Positions 55,079 through 63,443 of a stretch of 64,000 nucleotides of DNA are shown here, one piece after another. The stretch is taken from contig NZ_CP087190.1 of NCBI RefSeq assembly GCF_024749165.1, forward strand, positions 248,001 through 312,000. The letters run 5' to 3'. The DNA is from Pseudomonas sp. B21-023 (GTDB lineage Bacteria > Pseudomonadota > Gammaproteobacteria > Pseudomonadales > Pseudomonadaceae). Every line of letters starts with the position of its first letter. Positions within the stretch are counted from its first letter, which is position 1. The notes beneath the pieces are model-generated. The model saw only the letters and a program-made list of their open reading frames with translations. It was not told where the DNA came from and ran no database searches. The translations under genes and the position numbers were made by a program.

Positions 55079-56101
55079 ATGTTCAAGCCCCTCGCACTTG
55101 CCGCTGCCGTATCCGCCGTGTTCAGCCTGCAGGCTTCGGCCGCGACCCAGCTGACCGTCTACACCGCCCTGGAGGCCGAGCAGCTCAAGAGCTACAAGCA
55201 GGCCTTCGAGAAGGCCAACCCGGACATCGAGATCAAATGGGTGCGCGACTCCACCGGCATCATCACGGCCAAGCTGCTGGCCGAAAAAGAGCGCCCACAG
55301 GCTGACGCCGTGTGGGGCCTGGCGGCCTCCAGCCTGGCCATCCTCGACCAGAACGGCATGCTTGAAGCCTATGCGCCGAAGGACCTGGGCAAGATCTCGC
55401 CCAACTACCGCGACGCCGCCAATCCACCGGCCTGGGTGGGCATGGACGTGTGGGCCGCGACGATCTGCTTCAACACTGTCGAAGCCGAGAAGCAGGGCCT
55501 GAGCAAGCCGGTGAGCTGGCAGGACCTGACCAAGCCTGAGTACAAGGGCGAGATCGTCATGCCCAACCCGGCCTCGTCCGGTACGGGCTTCCTCGATGTG
55601 AGCGCCTGGTTGCAAACCTTCGGCGAGCCTCAGGGCTGGGCCTACATGGACGCACTGCACCAGAACATCGGCCAGTATGTTCATTCCGGCTCCAAGCCAT
55701 GCAAGCTGGCGGCGGCAGGTGAGTTCCCGATCGGCATCTCGTTCGAGTACCCGGCCGTGCAGCTCAAGCGCCAGGGCGCCCCGCTGGACATTGTCCTGCC
55801 CAAGGAGGGCCTGGGCTGGGAGATCGAGGCCACGGCGGTGATCAAGGGCTCGCCGAAAGCCGATGCCGCCAAGCGCCTGGCCGACTTCTCCGCCAGCCCT
55901 GCCGCCATGGAGCTGTACAAGGAGAACTTCGCGGTGCTCGCCGCCCCCGGCATCGCCAAGCCGCAGACCGAACTGCCGGCCGACTATGAGCAGCGCCTGA
56001 TCAAGAACGACTTCGCCTGGGCCTCGAAGAACCGCGACCAGATTCTCGCTGAGTGGCGCAAGCGCTACGACGGCAAGTCGGAGAAAGTCGCCCAGCAGTA
56101 A
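55079..56101 (+). CDS. Aminophosphonate-type periplasmic binding protein
   Basis: 340 aa with a signal peptide cut near ASA (about residue 21). The fold is that of the Fe(III)/polyamine/phosphonate binding class: QLTVYTALEAEQLKSYKQAF, then TGIITAKLLAEKERPQADAVWG, and PNPASSGTGFLDVSAW. The tripeptide-like PASSGTG and nearby residues suit a phosphonate or carboxylate ligand. It supplies the ATPase/permease genes just upstream. Confidence 0.87.
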   Translation: MFKPLALAAAVSAVFSLQASAATQLTVYTALEAEQLKSYKQAFEKANPDIEIKWVRDSTGIITAKLLAEKERPQADAVWGLAASSLAILDQNGMLEAYAPKDLGKISPNYRDAANPPAWVGMDVWAATICFNTVEAEKQGLSKPVSWQDLTKPEYKGEIVMPNPASSGTGFLDVSAWLQTFGEPQGWAYMDALHQNIGQYVHSGSKPCKLAAAGEFPIGISFEYPAVQLKRQGAPLDIVLPKEGLGWEIEATAVIKGSPKADAAKRLADFSASPAAMELYKENFAVLAAPGIAKPQTELPADYEQRLIKNDFAWASKNRDQILAEWRKRYDGKSEKVAQQ

Positions 56102-56104
56102 GGC

Positions 56105-56165
56105 CCTCATCGCGGGGCAAGCCGGCTTCTACACTCAAGAAGCGGGCCTGCCCCGCGATAGCGTC
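56105..56165. repeat. REP-type inverted repeat before the oxygenase gene
   Basis: CATCGCGGGGCAAGCC and GGCCTGCCCCGCGATAG arms surround about 24 nt. It is inside the presumed operon. Confidence 0.65.
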
Positions 56166-56192
56166 AGCCCAGGCAACGCAGGAGTCCACGCA

Positions 56193-56738
56193 ATGCCAAC
56201 TTCTTCCCGGATCATCGACGACACCTTCGCCCTGTACGAGCGTCATGGCAGCGCCGACTACATCGGCGAGGCCATCACCCAGCTCGAGCACATGTCCCAG
56301 GCAGCCCAACTGGCCATGGCCGAAGGCTACGACGACGAAGTGATCCTAGCCGCCTTCTTCCACGACATCGGCCACCTGTGCGAGGGCGAGGACATGGGTG
56401 GTTATGGCGTCGTCAGCCATGAGCGCATTGGTGCCGAATATTTGCGCCGGTGTGGTTTCAGCGAGCGGCTGGCCAGGCTGGTGCAGTACCACGTCGAGGC
56501 CAAGCGCTACCTGACCTTGCGCCAGCCCGGATACTACGACCGTTTGAGTGAAGCCAGCCGACGCACCTTGGCGTACCAGGGTGGAGTGATGAACGATGCC
56601 GAAGCCGATGCGTTCGAGGCCGACCCGCTGTTCGGGGTCAGCCTGCGCCTGCGCGAGTGGGACGAGATGGCCAAGCAGGTCGGGGTGCCAGTGATGGATC
56701 TGCAAGTGTTGAAGGCAAAGGCATTGGCCGTGCTCTGA
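56193..56738 (+). CDS. PhnZ-like HD-domain diiron oxygenase
   Basis: 181 aa. PhnZ cleaves (R)-2-amino-1-hydroxyethylphosphonate using a mixed-valent diiron centre. The residues that define it can be placed here: the lid Tyr23 and Glu26 (DYIGEAITQLEHMSQ), and iron ligands His33, His57-Asp58 (FFHDIGH), His76 (SHERIG), His100 (QYHVEAK) and Asp157 (EWDEM). Lys104 matches the substrate-phosphonate lysine. This set separates it from HD phosphohydrolases. No PhnY-like hydroxylase lies in the window, so the hydroxylated substrate must be made elsewhere or imported. It is the last gene of the phosphonate cluster. Confidence 0.88.
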   Translation: MPTSSRIIDDTFALYERHGSADYIGEAITQLEHMSQAAQLAMAEGYDDEVILAAFFHDIGHLCEGEDMGGYGVVSHERIGAEYLRRCGFSERLARLVQYHVEAKRYLTLRQPGYYDRLSEASRRTLAYQGGVMNDAEADAFEADPLFGVSLRLREWDEMAKQVGVPVMDLQVLKAKALAVL

Positions 56739-56856
56739 ACAATCTGGCGATTCTCCCTGCTGCAAGATCCCGCATCACTTCTCCCGGTGTTTGCTCCGTT
56801 CCTCTCCCCATACTTCTCATCCTGGCAGCCCGCTTGTCGTAATGGTGGGTATGGTG

Positions 56857-56891
56857 TTGATAATTGTCTTTCGGTGGTTATACTAACCACC
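56857..56891 (+). promoter_or_regulatory. hicAB promoter with overlapping operator
   Basis: TTGATA (56857) and TATACT (56879) are 16 nt apart. A 19-bp perfect palindrome, GGTGGTTA-TAC-TAACCACC (56873-56891), covers the -10, a natural site for autorepression by HicB. Confidence 0.75.
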
Positions 56892-56917
56892 GATCGGCCG
56901 GCCCAAGGAATGGGTGA

Positions 56918-57109
56918 ATGAACAGCCGTGAAATGATTGCTGTGATCGAGGCGGATGGCTGGTATCTGGTGCGCTCCAAAGGCAGCCACCATCATTTCAA
57001 GCATCCTGAAAAAGCCGGGCTGGTCACCATCCCGCATCCCAAGAAAGACCTGCTGCCCGCGACTGCGGCCAGCATTCTGCGCCAGGCACGCATCAGCTAC
57101 GCCAGCTGA
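56918..57109 (+). CDS. hicA: HicA mRNA-interferase toxin
   Basis: 63 aa, dsRBD-like fold. The catalytic His lies in VRSKGSHHHFKHP, with the family motif GWYLVRSKGSHH and the end TIPHPKKDLLPATAASILRQA. It would cut mRNA when not bound by HicB. It lies 16 nt upstream of hicB, toxin first, as usual for hicAB. Confidence 0.93.
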   Translation: MNSREMIAVIEADGWYLVRSKGSHHHFKHPEKAGLVTIPHPKKDLLPATAASILRQARISYAS

Positions 57110-57125
57110 CGAGGAGACCATCACC

Positions 57126-57539
57126 ATGTTGTTCCCCATCGCGATCCTCCCCGGTGACGACCAGCACGCCTGGGGCGTGGAAGTCCCGGATATCCCCGGC
57201 TGCTTTTCGGCGGGCGAAGACCTCGACGACGCTATCGCCATGGCGCGTGAAGCGATCGAAGGCCACCTCGAACTGCTGGCCCAGGACCAGCAGGAAATCC
57301 CCAGGGCCAGCAAGGTCGGCGTGCATGCGGCCAATCCCGCCTATGCCGGCTGCACCTGGGCATTGATCGATATCGACATCACCCGCTACCTGGGCAAGGC
57401 CGAGAAGCTCAACATCACCTTGCCGGCGTACCTGCTCACCCGCATCGACAGCTACGTACAGAACCACCCGGAGCACAAGAGCCGTTCGGGCTTCCTGGCC
57501 GAAGCGGCGCTCAGGATCCTGCAGGGTGACGGCAAATGA
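57126..57539 (+). CDS. hicB: HicB antitoxin
   Basis: 137 aa. The N-terminal HicB partial-RNase-H-like domain (HAWGVEVPDIPGCFSAGEDLDDAIAMAREAIEGHLE) masks HicA. The C-terminal ribbon-helix-helix (LNITLPAYLLTRIDSYVQNH) is the DNA-binding part that would recognise the 56873-56891 palindrome. The start at 57126 fits the domain; the frame is open further upstream within hicA but unrelated. It ends directly at the convergent sensor-kinase stop, with no gap. Confidence 0.93.
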   Translation: MLFPIAILPGDDQHAWGVEVPDIPGCFSAGEDLDDAIAMAREAIEGHLELLAQDQQEIPRASKVGVHAANPAYAGCTWALIDIDITRYLGKAEKLNITLPAYLLTRIDSYVQNHPEHKSRSGFLAEAALRILQGDGK

Positions 57540-58919
57540 TCAGGCGATCTTGCCCTTGGGCAATCGCACGCTGACCCGCAACCCGCCCCCTTGCCGATTC
57601 ACCAGCGTGAGTTCGCCGCCATGGCTGGAAACGATGCGCTGGGCGATGCTCAGCCCCAGCCCATAGCCGCCAGAGGCCTGGTTGCGTGAGCCCTCGCCGC
57701 GCACGAAAGGCTCGGTGACAGTCGCCAGCAAGCCCGGGTCGATGCCCGGGCCGCGATCGTCGATATGGATGTACCCATCGGTTGGCGTGCTTTCCAGCTC
57801 CACCGCGACCTCCCTGGCATAGCGCAGGGCATTGACCAGCAGGTTTTGCAGGCACCGTTGCAGCAGCAGGGCGTCTACCTGGGCCAGGCCCACCTGACCA
57901 TGGATCGGCAAGGGCTCTTCGGCGCTGGCCAAATCCGCGCATTGGCGTGCCACCAGGCGGTCGAGGTCGACCGCTTGCAGGTTCTGCTGCTCGCCCGCCC
58001 GCAAGTAGTCGAGCACCTGGCCGATCATGCCGTCCATCTGCGCGATGTTCTGGCGCAGGCGTTCCTTGTGTTCGCTGTCCTCCAGCCGTTCCAGGCGCAG
58101 GCGCATGCGCGTCAGCGGTGTACGCAGGTCGTGGGACACGGCGGCGAGGAAGTAGGCCTTGTCGTTGAGCATGCGGATCAGCCGCTGCTGCATGGCGTTG
58201 AAGGCCTGGGCGGCGTGCCGCACTTCCTCGGGGCCGTCCAGCGGCAACGGCGCCTGTTCCAGATTGCCTCCCAGGCCACGGGCGGCATCGGCCAGGCGGC
58301 GCAGCGGGCGCAGGCACAGACGTACCGCCACCAGGCACACCACCAGCACGGCGGCGATGCGCAGGGCATAGACCCGCAGCAGGTAGTCGCTGATCAGCAC
58401 CCACGCCGACTCGCCACTCCAGCCCTGCAACTCCTGGCCATCGATGACCAGCCAGTGGCCATCGGCGAGGGGTACGGCAAACTCGATATGCGCCTGGGCG
58501 GTGCGCAAGCCGAACAGGCTGCGCCAGACGATGGGCTGGCCCAGTTCGTCGGTGAGCCGGACCTTGAGCAACCTCGGCCGCGCATCGCCCCCCAGTTCGT
58601 AGGCCAGTGCCTGATGCAGCAACAGCTCGATGCGTCGCCAGCCTCGCCGTTGGTCATGCTCACCTTCGGGCGGCGCTTCGGCGCAACGTAGCTGGTAATG
58701 CTTCGGTACCTGGCGTGCCGCGCCATGGCACTCGGCCTGGGCGATCAGGGGGGCGCTGCGCGCCGCGATCAATCGCACCGGCGCTTCCAGCACCTGGGCG
58801 AAGCGAACGTCGAACCAGATGCTGCTGGACATCAGCTGGATCACCAGGGTGCCGCTGATCATGATCAGCAGCAGTTGGCCGAACAGCGTGCGCGGCCACA
58901 GCCGGCGAAGCAGCCGCAC
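57540..58919 (-). CDS. Sensor histidine kinase beside a TonB-receptor gene
   Basis: 459 aa. TM1 (about 15-33) and TM2 (about 183-203) enclose a periplasmic domain of about 150 residues with two Cys (64 and 79). Then comes HAMP, His263 in AVSHDLRTPLTRMR, the N-box LQNLLVNALRYA, and the ATP-lid motifs GPGIDPG and GGYGLGLSIA. The signal is unknown; a neighbouring outer-membrane receptor suggests a siderophore or metal. The start is GTG at 58919, 1 nt after the response-regulator stop, so the two are coupled. Confidence 0.85.
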   Translation of the reverse strand: MRLLRRLWPRTLFGQLLLIMISGTLVIQLMSSSIWFDVRFAQVLEAPVRLIAARSAPLIAQAECHGAARQVPKHYQLRCAEAPPEGEHDQRRGWRRIELLLHQALAYELGGDARPRLLKVRLTDELGQPIVWRSLFGLRTAQAHIEFAVPLADGHWLVIDGQELQGWSGESAWVLISDYLLRVYALRIAAVLVVCLVAVRLCLRPLRRLADAARGLGGNLEQAPLPLDGPEEVRHAAQAFNAMQQRLIRMLNDKAYFLAAVSHDLRTPLTRMRLRLERLEDSEHKERLRQNIAQMDGMIGQVLDYLRAGEQQNLQAVDLDRLVARQCADLASAEEPLPIHGQVGLAQVDALLLQRCLQNLLVNALRYAREVAVELESTPTDGYIHIDDRGPGIDPGLLATVTEPFVRGEGSRNQASGGYGLGLSIAQRIVSSHGGELTLVNRQGGGLRVSVRLPKGKIA

Positions 58920-58920
58920 C

Positions 58921-59640
58921 TCAGGCGCCCAGCGCTTCGCGGGCCAGGCTCAGCAGATAGCCTTCGTTGCGGATGGTGAGGATCTGCGCGCCTTGGCCTG
59001 GCGCCCGGCGCAGTTGCTGGCGCAGGCGGCTGATGCACATGTCCACCGAGCGGTCGTCGGGCAGATGGTCGCGGCCGAACGCGCTGCGTGTCAGGTGGTC
59101 CCTCGAGACCACGCGGTTGTTGGCGTCCAGCAGTTCACGCAGCACACGGTAGTCGGAGCGTGGCAGGTTGAAGGCTTGGCCGTCCGGGTGAACGAGCAAC
59201 CGTTTGACGTGATCGAGACGCAAGCCTGCAAACAGTTGTGCCTCGCTGGCCGACGTTTCGGGCTCTGCCTCCAGACGCTGGGGGCGGCGCAGCACAGCCT
59301 TGATCCGGGCGACCAGTTCGCGCGGCTCGAAGGGTTTGGCCAGGTAATCATCGGCGCCTACTTCCAGGCCGATGATGCGGTCCAGGGTGCTGCCCCTGGC
59401 CGACAGCATCACCACCGCCAAGCCCGGCTGCGCCTGCAACTGCCGGCACAGGCTCAGGCCGTCCTCGCCGGGCAGCATCAGGTCGAGTACCACCAGGTCG
59501 ACCTTGTGCCGGGTCAACTGCGCGTGCATCTGCTCTCCATCGGCGGCTGCGATTACCTGGTAGCCGGCGTCTGTCAGGTAATCGCAGAGAAGTTCGCGGA
59601 TCTCGTCGTCATCGTCGACGACCAGCAAGGTCGTGCTCAT
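58921..59640 (-). CDS. OmpR-family response regulator beside a TonB-receptor gene
   Basis: 239 aa. The receiver has the acidic pocket DDDDE, phospho-acceptor Asp53 in VVLDLMLPGEDG and the switch Lys in YLAKPFEP. The C-terminal winged helix (LTRSAFGRDHLPDDRSVDMCISRLRQQL) is of the OmpR/PhoB type. It resembles PfeR/PirR-type regulators that control siderophore receptors. The start at 59640 is used because the receiver begins there. The tandem repeat at 59693-59711 is its likely site. Confidence 0.88.
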   Translation of the reverse strand: MSTTLLVVDDDDEIRELLCDYLTDAGYQVIAAADGEQMHAQLTRHKVDLVVLDLMLPGEDGLSLCRQLQAQPGLAVVMLSARGSTLDRIIGLEVGADDYLAKPFEPRELVARIKAVLRRPQRLEAEPETSASEAQLFAGLRLDHVKRLLVHPDGQAFNLPRSDYRVLRELLDANNRVVSRDHLTRSAFGRDHLPDDRSVDMCISRLRQQLRRAPGQGAQILTIRNEGYLLSLAREALGA

Positions 59641-59692
59641 GGTTGTGGGGTACCTGTGCAAAGGGGAACCGTGAGGCTCATTACGTTCGATT

Positions 59693-59742
59693 ACATCCCC
59701 GTACATCCCGTCCATGGAGCCGAAGGGGCAGATGCCTAGAAT
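59693..59742 (+). promoter_or_regulatory. Candidate response-regulator box and promoter of the TonB receptor
   Basis: ACATCCCCGT (59693) is repeated as ACATCCCGT (59703), a 10-bp tandem step typical of OmpR-family sites. About 25 nt further a -10-like TAGAAT lies at 59737. The whole lies between the divergent regulator and receptor genes. Confidence 0.5.
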
Positions 59743-59799
59743 CGTAACAAAAAATCATCTGCGAATACGAAGCCTTCCCAAATGGTATGCAAGAGCATC

Positions 59800-62076
59800 A
59801 TGACTGACACAACCCCCTGGGTCCGAGGCGGCAGTCGCCTCTCCCCGCTTGCCTTCTTCGTGGCCCTCGGGCTTAGCGGCACAGCCTTCGCTGACGGTCC
59901 GGTGCTGGAACTGGGCGCCACCAACATCGACAGCAGTGCGCTGCCACTGGCCGACGACAGCGGCCAGATCGGCTACACCGTGCAGAACACACGCAGCTCC
60001 ACAGGCTTGCAGCTGACACCCCGGCAGACGCCGCAGTCGGTCACCAGCATCACCCGCCAGCAAATGGAAGACCGTGATATCCACACCCTCGAGCAGGCCC
60101 TGGACACCACGCCGGGCGTGAGCATGAGCAAGATGGAAGTGGGCGGGCGCACCGACTTCCGCGCCCGTGGCTACTCGATCAGCAACTGGAAGATCGACGG
60201 CTTGCAGTTCCCCGGCGGTTCGGACTTCAGTGGCGGCGGCAATGCGCTGAACATGGACCTGTACGAGCGCATCGACATCGTCCGTGGCGCCAACGGCCTG
60301 CTCGGTGGCACCGGCGACCCCTCGGCCACCGTCAACCTGATCCGCAAGGCGCCGACCCGGACCTTCGGCGGCAGCGCCTACGCCACCTACGGCAGCTGGG
60401 ACAAGCGCCGCCTGGGTGCCGACCTGAACCTGCCGCTGTCCGAGGACGGCCGCCTGCGTTCGCGTCTGGTCATGACCCAGCAGGACGCCGGCTCGTTCCG
60501 CGACAACCAGTCCGAACGCTCCCGCGCGGCCCTGGCCAACTTCGAATTCGACCTGGACGATGCCACCACCCTGGGTGCGGGCTACCAGTACGAGTACAGC
60601 AAAGTGGTCGGCGGCGGCTGGGGCGCCAACATCCCGATCTGGTACGGCGACGGCAGCAAGACCGACCTGCCGCGCAGCACCAACGTGGTACCCAGCTGGA
60701 GCTTTGGCGAGTACATCACCCGCACCGCCTTCGGCTCGCTGGCGCACCGTTTCGACAACGACTGGAGTCTGGACCTGAAGGTTGCGCAGAGCAGTGGCGA
60801 GGCGCTCAACCACCGTGGCCTGGCCAAGGTCAACTCGTCCGGTCGCGGTGTCTACGGCGGCTACTGGAACCAGGACGGCAGCGGCGCTGTGCTCAACGGC
60901 CTGCACAGCTCCACCGACACCACCCAGCAATCGGCGCAGATCGACCTGTCCGGCCCATTCCAACTGTTCGGGCGCACCCATCAGGCGATGGTCGGCTACA
61001 ACGACAGCCGCACCGTGGCCTGGTCACCGCAGTACACCTGCAGTATGGTTGGCGGCGGCAAGGCAGTGAACAGTGGCGTGGGTTGCCAGTACCGGGCGAA
61101 CAATGGCCTGGGGCTGGGCAACTGGCTCGACGGCGTGGACGACGACTACGCCATGCTGGCCTCGAAAACCGGCCTGCACAGCAAGACCACCACCCGTCTG
61201 CAGGGCATGTATGCCGCCACCCGCCTGAGCGTCACCGACCCCCTGTCGCTCATCCTCGGTGTGCGCAGCACCGACTATTCGGCCACTACCGTCAGCGTCA
61301 ACGGTGCGCGCAGCAACCAGCAGAACAATGGCATCGTCACCCCTTACCTGGGCGCGGTGTACGACCTGGACGACAACTACTCGCTGTACGCCAGCTACAC
61401 CGACATCTTCAACCCGCAGAGCGAAGAGAGCGCCAGCGGCACCAAGGTCGAGCCGATCCGTGGCCAGAGCTACGAAACCGGGATCAAGGGTGAATGGTTC
61501 GATGGTCGCCTGAACGCGTCCGCGGCCTACTTCCGCACCAGGCAGGAAAACAAGGCGGTGATGGACGGCGACCTGCTGACGCCGACCGGCGCCACTGCCT
61601 ACAAGGCCGGTTCCGGCCAGGAAACCGACGGTATCGACCTGGAAGTCGCCGGCGCCCTGACCCCGAACTGGAACGTCTATGCCGGCTACACCTACCTGCA
61701 CTTCCGCCGCCTGGACAGCGACGGGCGCAGCGATCCTTCGCACCTGTTCAAGGCCTCGACCACCTATAGCCTGTCTGGCCCGCTGGACCGCCTGACCCTG
61801 GGCGCTGGCGTGAGTGCGCAAAGCAACATCCGCGCGGTGTCCACCCCTGCCGGGCAGCCGAGCAACGGCGTCAGCCGCAGCGCCACCGACGTCAACTGGT
61901 CGGGCTATGCGATCTGGAATGCCATGGCCAAGTACCAACTGACCGACGACACCAGCGTCAGCCTCAACGCCAACAACCTGTTCGACAAGCATTACTACAC
62001 CCGTTACGGGTTCTATGCCGGGGCAATCTATGGCGACCCGCGCAACCTGGCGGTGACGGTGAGCACGGCGTTCTAG
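59800..62076 (+). CDS. TonB-dependent siderophore receptor
   Basis: 758 aa, outer-membrane beta-barrel. A signal peptide (about 1-31, ending AFA) is followed by a plug domain (QTPQSVTSITRQQMEDRDI, TPGVSMSKMEVGGRTDFRARG, YERIDIVRGANGLLGGTGDPS) and a barrel ending in a C-terminal Phe after aromatic strands (VTVSTAF). There is no STN/secretin signalling extension, so it is not a sigma/anti-sigma-controlled transducer; it is divergent from a two-component system instead. The type is that of FpvA/FhuE-like siderophore receptors; the substrate is not known. The ATG at 59800 gives a good signal peptide; another in-frame ATG lies at 59782. Confidence 0.87.
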   Translation: MTDTTPWVRGGSRLSPLAFFVALGLSGTAFADGPVLELGATNIDSSALPLADDSGQIGYTVQNTRSSTGLQLTPRQTPQSVTSITRQQMEDRDIHTLEQALDTTPGVSMSKMEVGGRTDFRARGYSISNWKIDGLQFPGGSDFSGGGNALNMDLYERIDIVRGANGLLGGTGDPSATVNLIRKAPTRTFGGSAYATYGSWDKRRLGADLNLPLSEDGRLRSRLVMTQQDAGSFRDNQSERSRAALANFEFDLDDATTLGAGYQYEYSKVVGGGWGANIPIWYGDGSKTDLPRSTNVVPSWSFGEYITRTAFGSLAHRFDNDWSLDLKVAQSSGEALNHRGLAKVNSSGRGVYGGYWNQDGSGAVLNGLHSSTDTTQQSAQIDLSGPFQLFGRTHQAMVGYNDSRTVAWSPQYTCSMVGGGKAVNSGVGCQYRANNGLGLGNWLDGVDDDYAMLASKTGLHSKTTTRLQGMYAATRLSVTDPLSLILGVRSTDYSATTVSVNGARSNQQNNGIVTPYLGAVYDLDDNYSLYASYTDIFNPQSEESASGTKVEPIRGQSYETGIKGEWFDGRLNASAAYFRTRQENKAVMDGDLLTPTGATAYKAGSGQETDGIDLEVAGALTPNWNVYAGYTYLHFRRLDSDGRSDPSHLFKASTTYSLSGPLDRLTLGAGVSAQSNIRAVSTPAGQPSNGVSRSATDVNWSGYAIWNAMAKYQLTDDTSVSLNANNLFDKHYYTRYGFYAGAIYGDPRNLAVTVSTAF

Positions 62077-62116
62077 AACAGCTTTTGATACCGTTGATGC
62101 TGGTTGATTTTTGATC

Positions 62117-62166
62117 ATGTTCCTTATACGTTACATTCATATAAATTTGTCACGTATAAAGAACAT
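62117..62166 (+). promoter_or_regulatory. hipB operator: long inverted repeat
   Basis: Arms of 18 bp, 62117-62134 and 62149-62166, match at about 16 positions (core TTATACGT / ACGTATAA). The 14-nt middle holds the AT-rich -10-like ATATAAAT. The right arm runs up to the hipB start codon. It is a natural site for autorepression by HipB. Confidence 0.65.
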
Positions 62167-62416
62167 GGACCACTCATTGATCGTTGAGCGCCTGGGCGCG
62201 CAGGTTCGCACGCGAAGGCTTAACCGGGGATTGACCCAGCAGGCGCTCGCAACCTTGGCCGGTATCACCCGGCAAAAGATCATTGCCATGGAGAAAGGTA
62301 GCCTGTCAGTGGCCATCGGGGCATATGCACGTGCATTGGCGGCGCTCGGCTGCGAACTGCAGGTCATAGCGGCGGTGATGCCGACGCTTGACGAAATCGA
62401 GGGGATGTTCGAATGA
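62165..62416 (+). CDS. hipB: HipB-like antitoxin
   Basis: 83 aa, Xre-type helix-turn-helix: VRTRRLNRGLTQQALATLAG then ITRQKIIAMEKGS. It is the length of HipB antitoxins and has a short C-terminal tail (DEIEGMFE). The start at 62165 overlaps the right operator arm. The stop overlaps the hipA start by 4 nt (ATGA). It looks intact, although its partner is broken. Confidence 0.88.
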   Translation: MDHSLIVERLGAQVRTRRLNRGLTQQALATLAGITRQKIIAMEKGSLSVAIGAYARALAALGCELQVIAAVMPTLDEIEGMFE

Positions 62417-63197
62417 CGCCGCTGATAGTCGCGACACCCGAGGGTGACAGTGGAGCATTGCTGACCAGTGCAGGCGACTACCTCTTCCGCTATGGCCCGC
62501 ACACCGTTGCTGATGCGGCGATCAGCCTGTTGATGCCGGTCCGCACCGAGGAATACAGGCATCGCGAGCTGCATCCGGTGTTCCAGATGAACTTGCCCGA
62601 AGGGTATGTGCTCGAGCAATTGCGCAACCGCCTGGCGAAGATCGTTCAGGTCGACCCCATGCTTCTCCTGGCGTTGTCCGGCAGCAGTTCGCCGATCGGG
62701 CGTGTGCATGTCAGTTCGCAGGTAGTGGACACATTGCTGCGGCGGCAGACGTTTCCGGGAGAGAAGCTGGCGAACATCCTTTCATGGGATGGGGGAGAGG
62801 ATATCTTCGCCGATCTGGTGGATCGCTACATTCTGCGCGCAGTATCGTCGGAAATGGTGATGCCCACCTGAAAAATTTCGGGTTGTTGTACACCGATCCT
62901 CTTCGAGGCGATGCGCGCCTGGCTCCGGCGTACGACATCGTCAATACCACGGCTTACATACCGGAAGACGTGCTGGCGCTTTCGCTATCCGGCAACAAAT
63001 CCTTGTTTGCGTCGCGGCAAGGCTTGCTGGACTTCGCACCGCTTTGCGACGTGAGCAACCCGGCTGAAGTCATTCGCAATCAGCTTGAAGCATTGGAGCG
63101 AACACTGGCCAGGGAGTCCGCGCTTTGCGATCAGGCACCCAAGGTGGTTGCCGCCATCAAGGCGAGCGCGGCGCCGTTCATTCAGACTTTTGGTTGA
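62413..63197 (+). pseudogene. hipA: hipA kinase toxin, internally deleted and frameshifted
   Basis: HipA is a Ser/Thr kinase of about 430 residues. Here the first frame runs 62413-62871 with the normal N-terminal HipA domain and ends in a wrong tail (VSSEMVMPT). The normal C-terminal half resumes in another frame from about 62843: IVGNGDAHLKNFGLLYTD, LAPAYDIVNTTAYIPEDVLA. Between LVDRYILR and IVGNGD about 110-120 residues are missing, including the P-loop/ATP-binding lobe. The catalytic-loop NGDAHLKN is kept. The gene is therefore dead as a kinase. Its 3' end overlaps the convergent DUF3079 gene by 20 nt. Confidence 0.88.
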
Positions 63198-63411
63198 GCG
63201 GCGTTTCCTGTCCGGGCGCGGCATGCGAAGTGGCCATGGTCACATCCAGATGATCATCGAGCTGTTCCCAATCCTCGCCGAACAACTCCACCGGGTGCAT
63301 GGTCCGGTCCGCGCCATTGCCGCAGGCCAGCGCCTTGGCTGGGCAGTACAGGTCGCAGCCCCAGCAGATCCGTTCGGGATGGCTGGGGTTCGTGGGAAAT
63401 CGCTTGGCCAT
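63178..63411 (-). CDS. Small Cys-rich DUF3079 protein
   Basis: 77 aa. It starts MAKRFPTNPSHPERICWGCD and contains four Cys (16, 19, 23, 30) in the pattern CxxCxxxC-x6-C, typical of DUF3079 and suited to metal or Fe-S binding. An N-terminal domain is followed by a divergent, polar tail. GGAGGGAG precedes the ATG at 63411. An ANR/DNR box lies 60 nt upstream, so low-oxygen or nitric-oxide-responsive expression is expected. It is 78 nt downstream of nirK. Confidence 0.85.
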   Translation of the reverse strand: MAKRFPTNPSHPERICWGCDLYCPAKALACGNGADRTMHPVELFGEDWEQLDDHLDVTMATSHAAPGQETPLNQKSE

Positions 63412-63443
63412 GGTCTCCCTCCATGAAGTGGATGCCTGCGCTC

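Noticed and set aside
57126..57539. Longer HicB starting inside hicA (about 56955)
   Set aside because: The upstream residues do not resemble HicB, and the ATG at 57126 follows a GAGG-containing Shine-Dalgarno and starts the domain.
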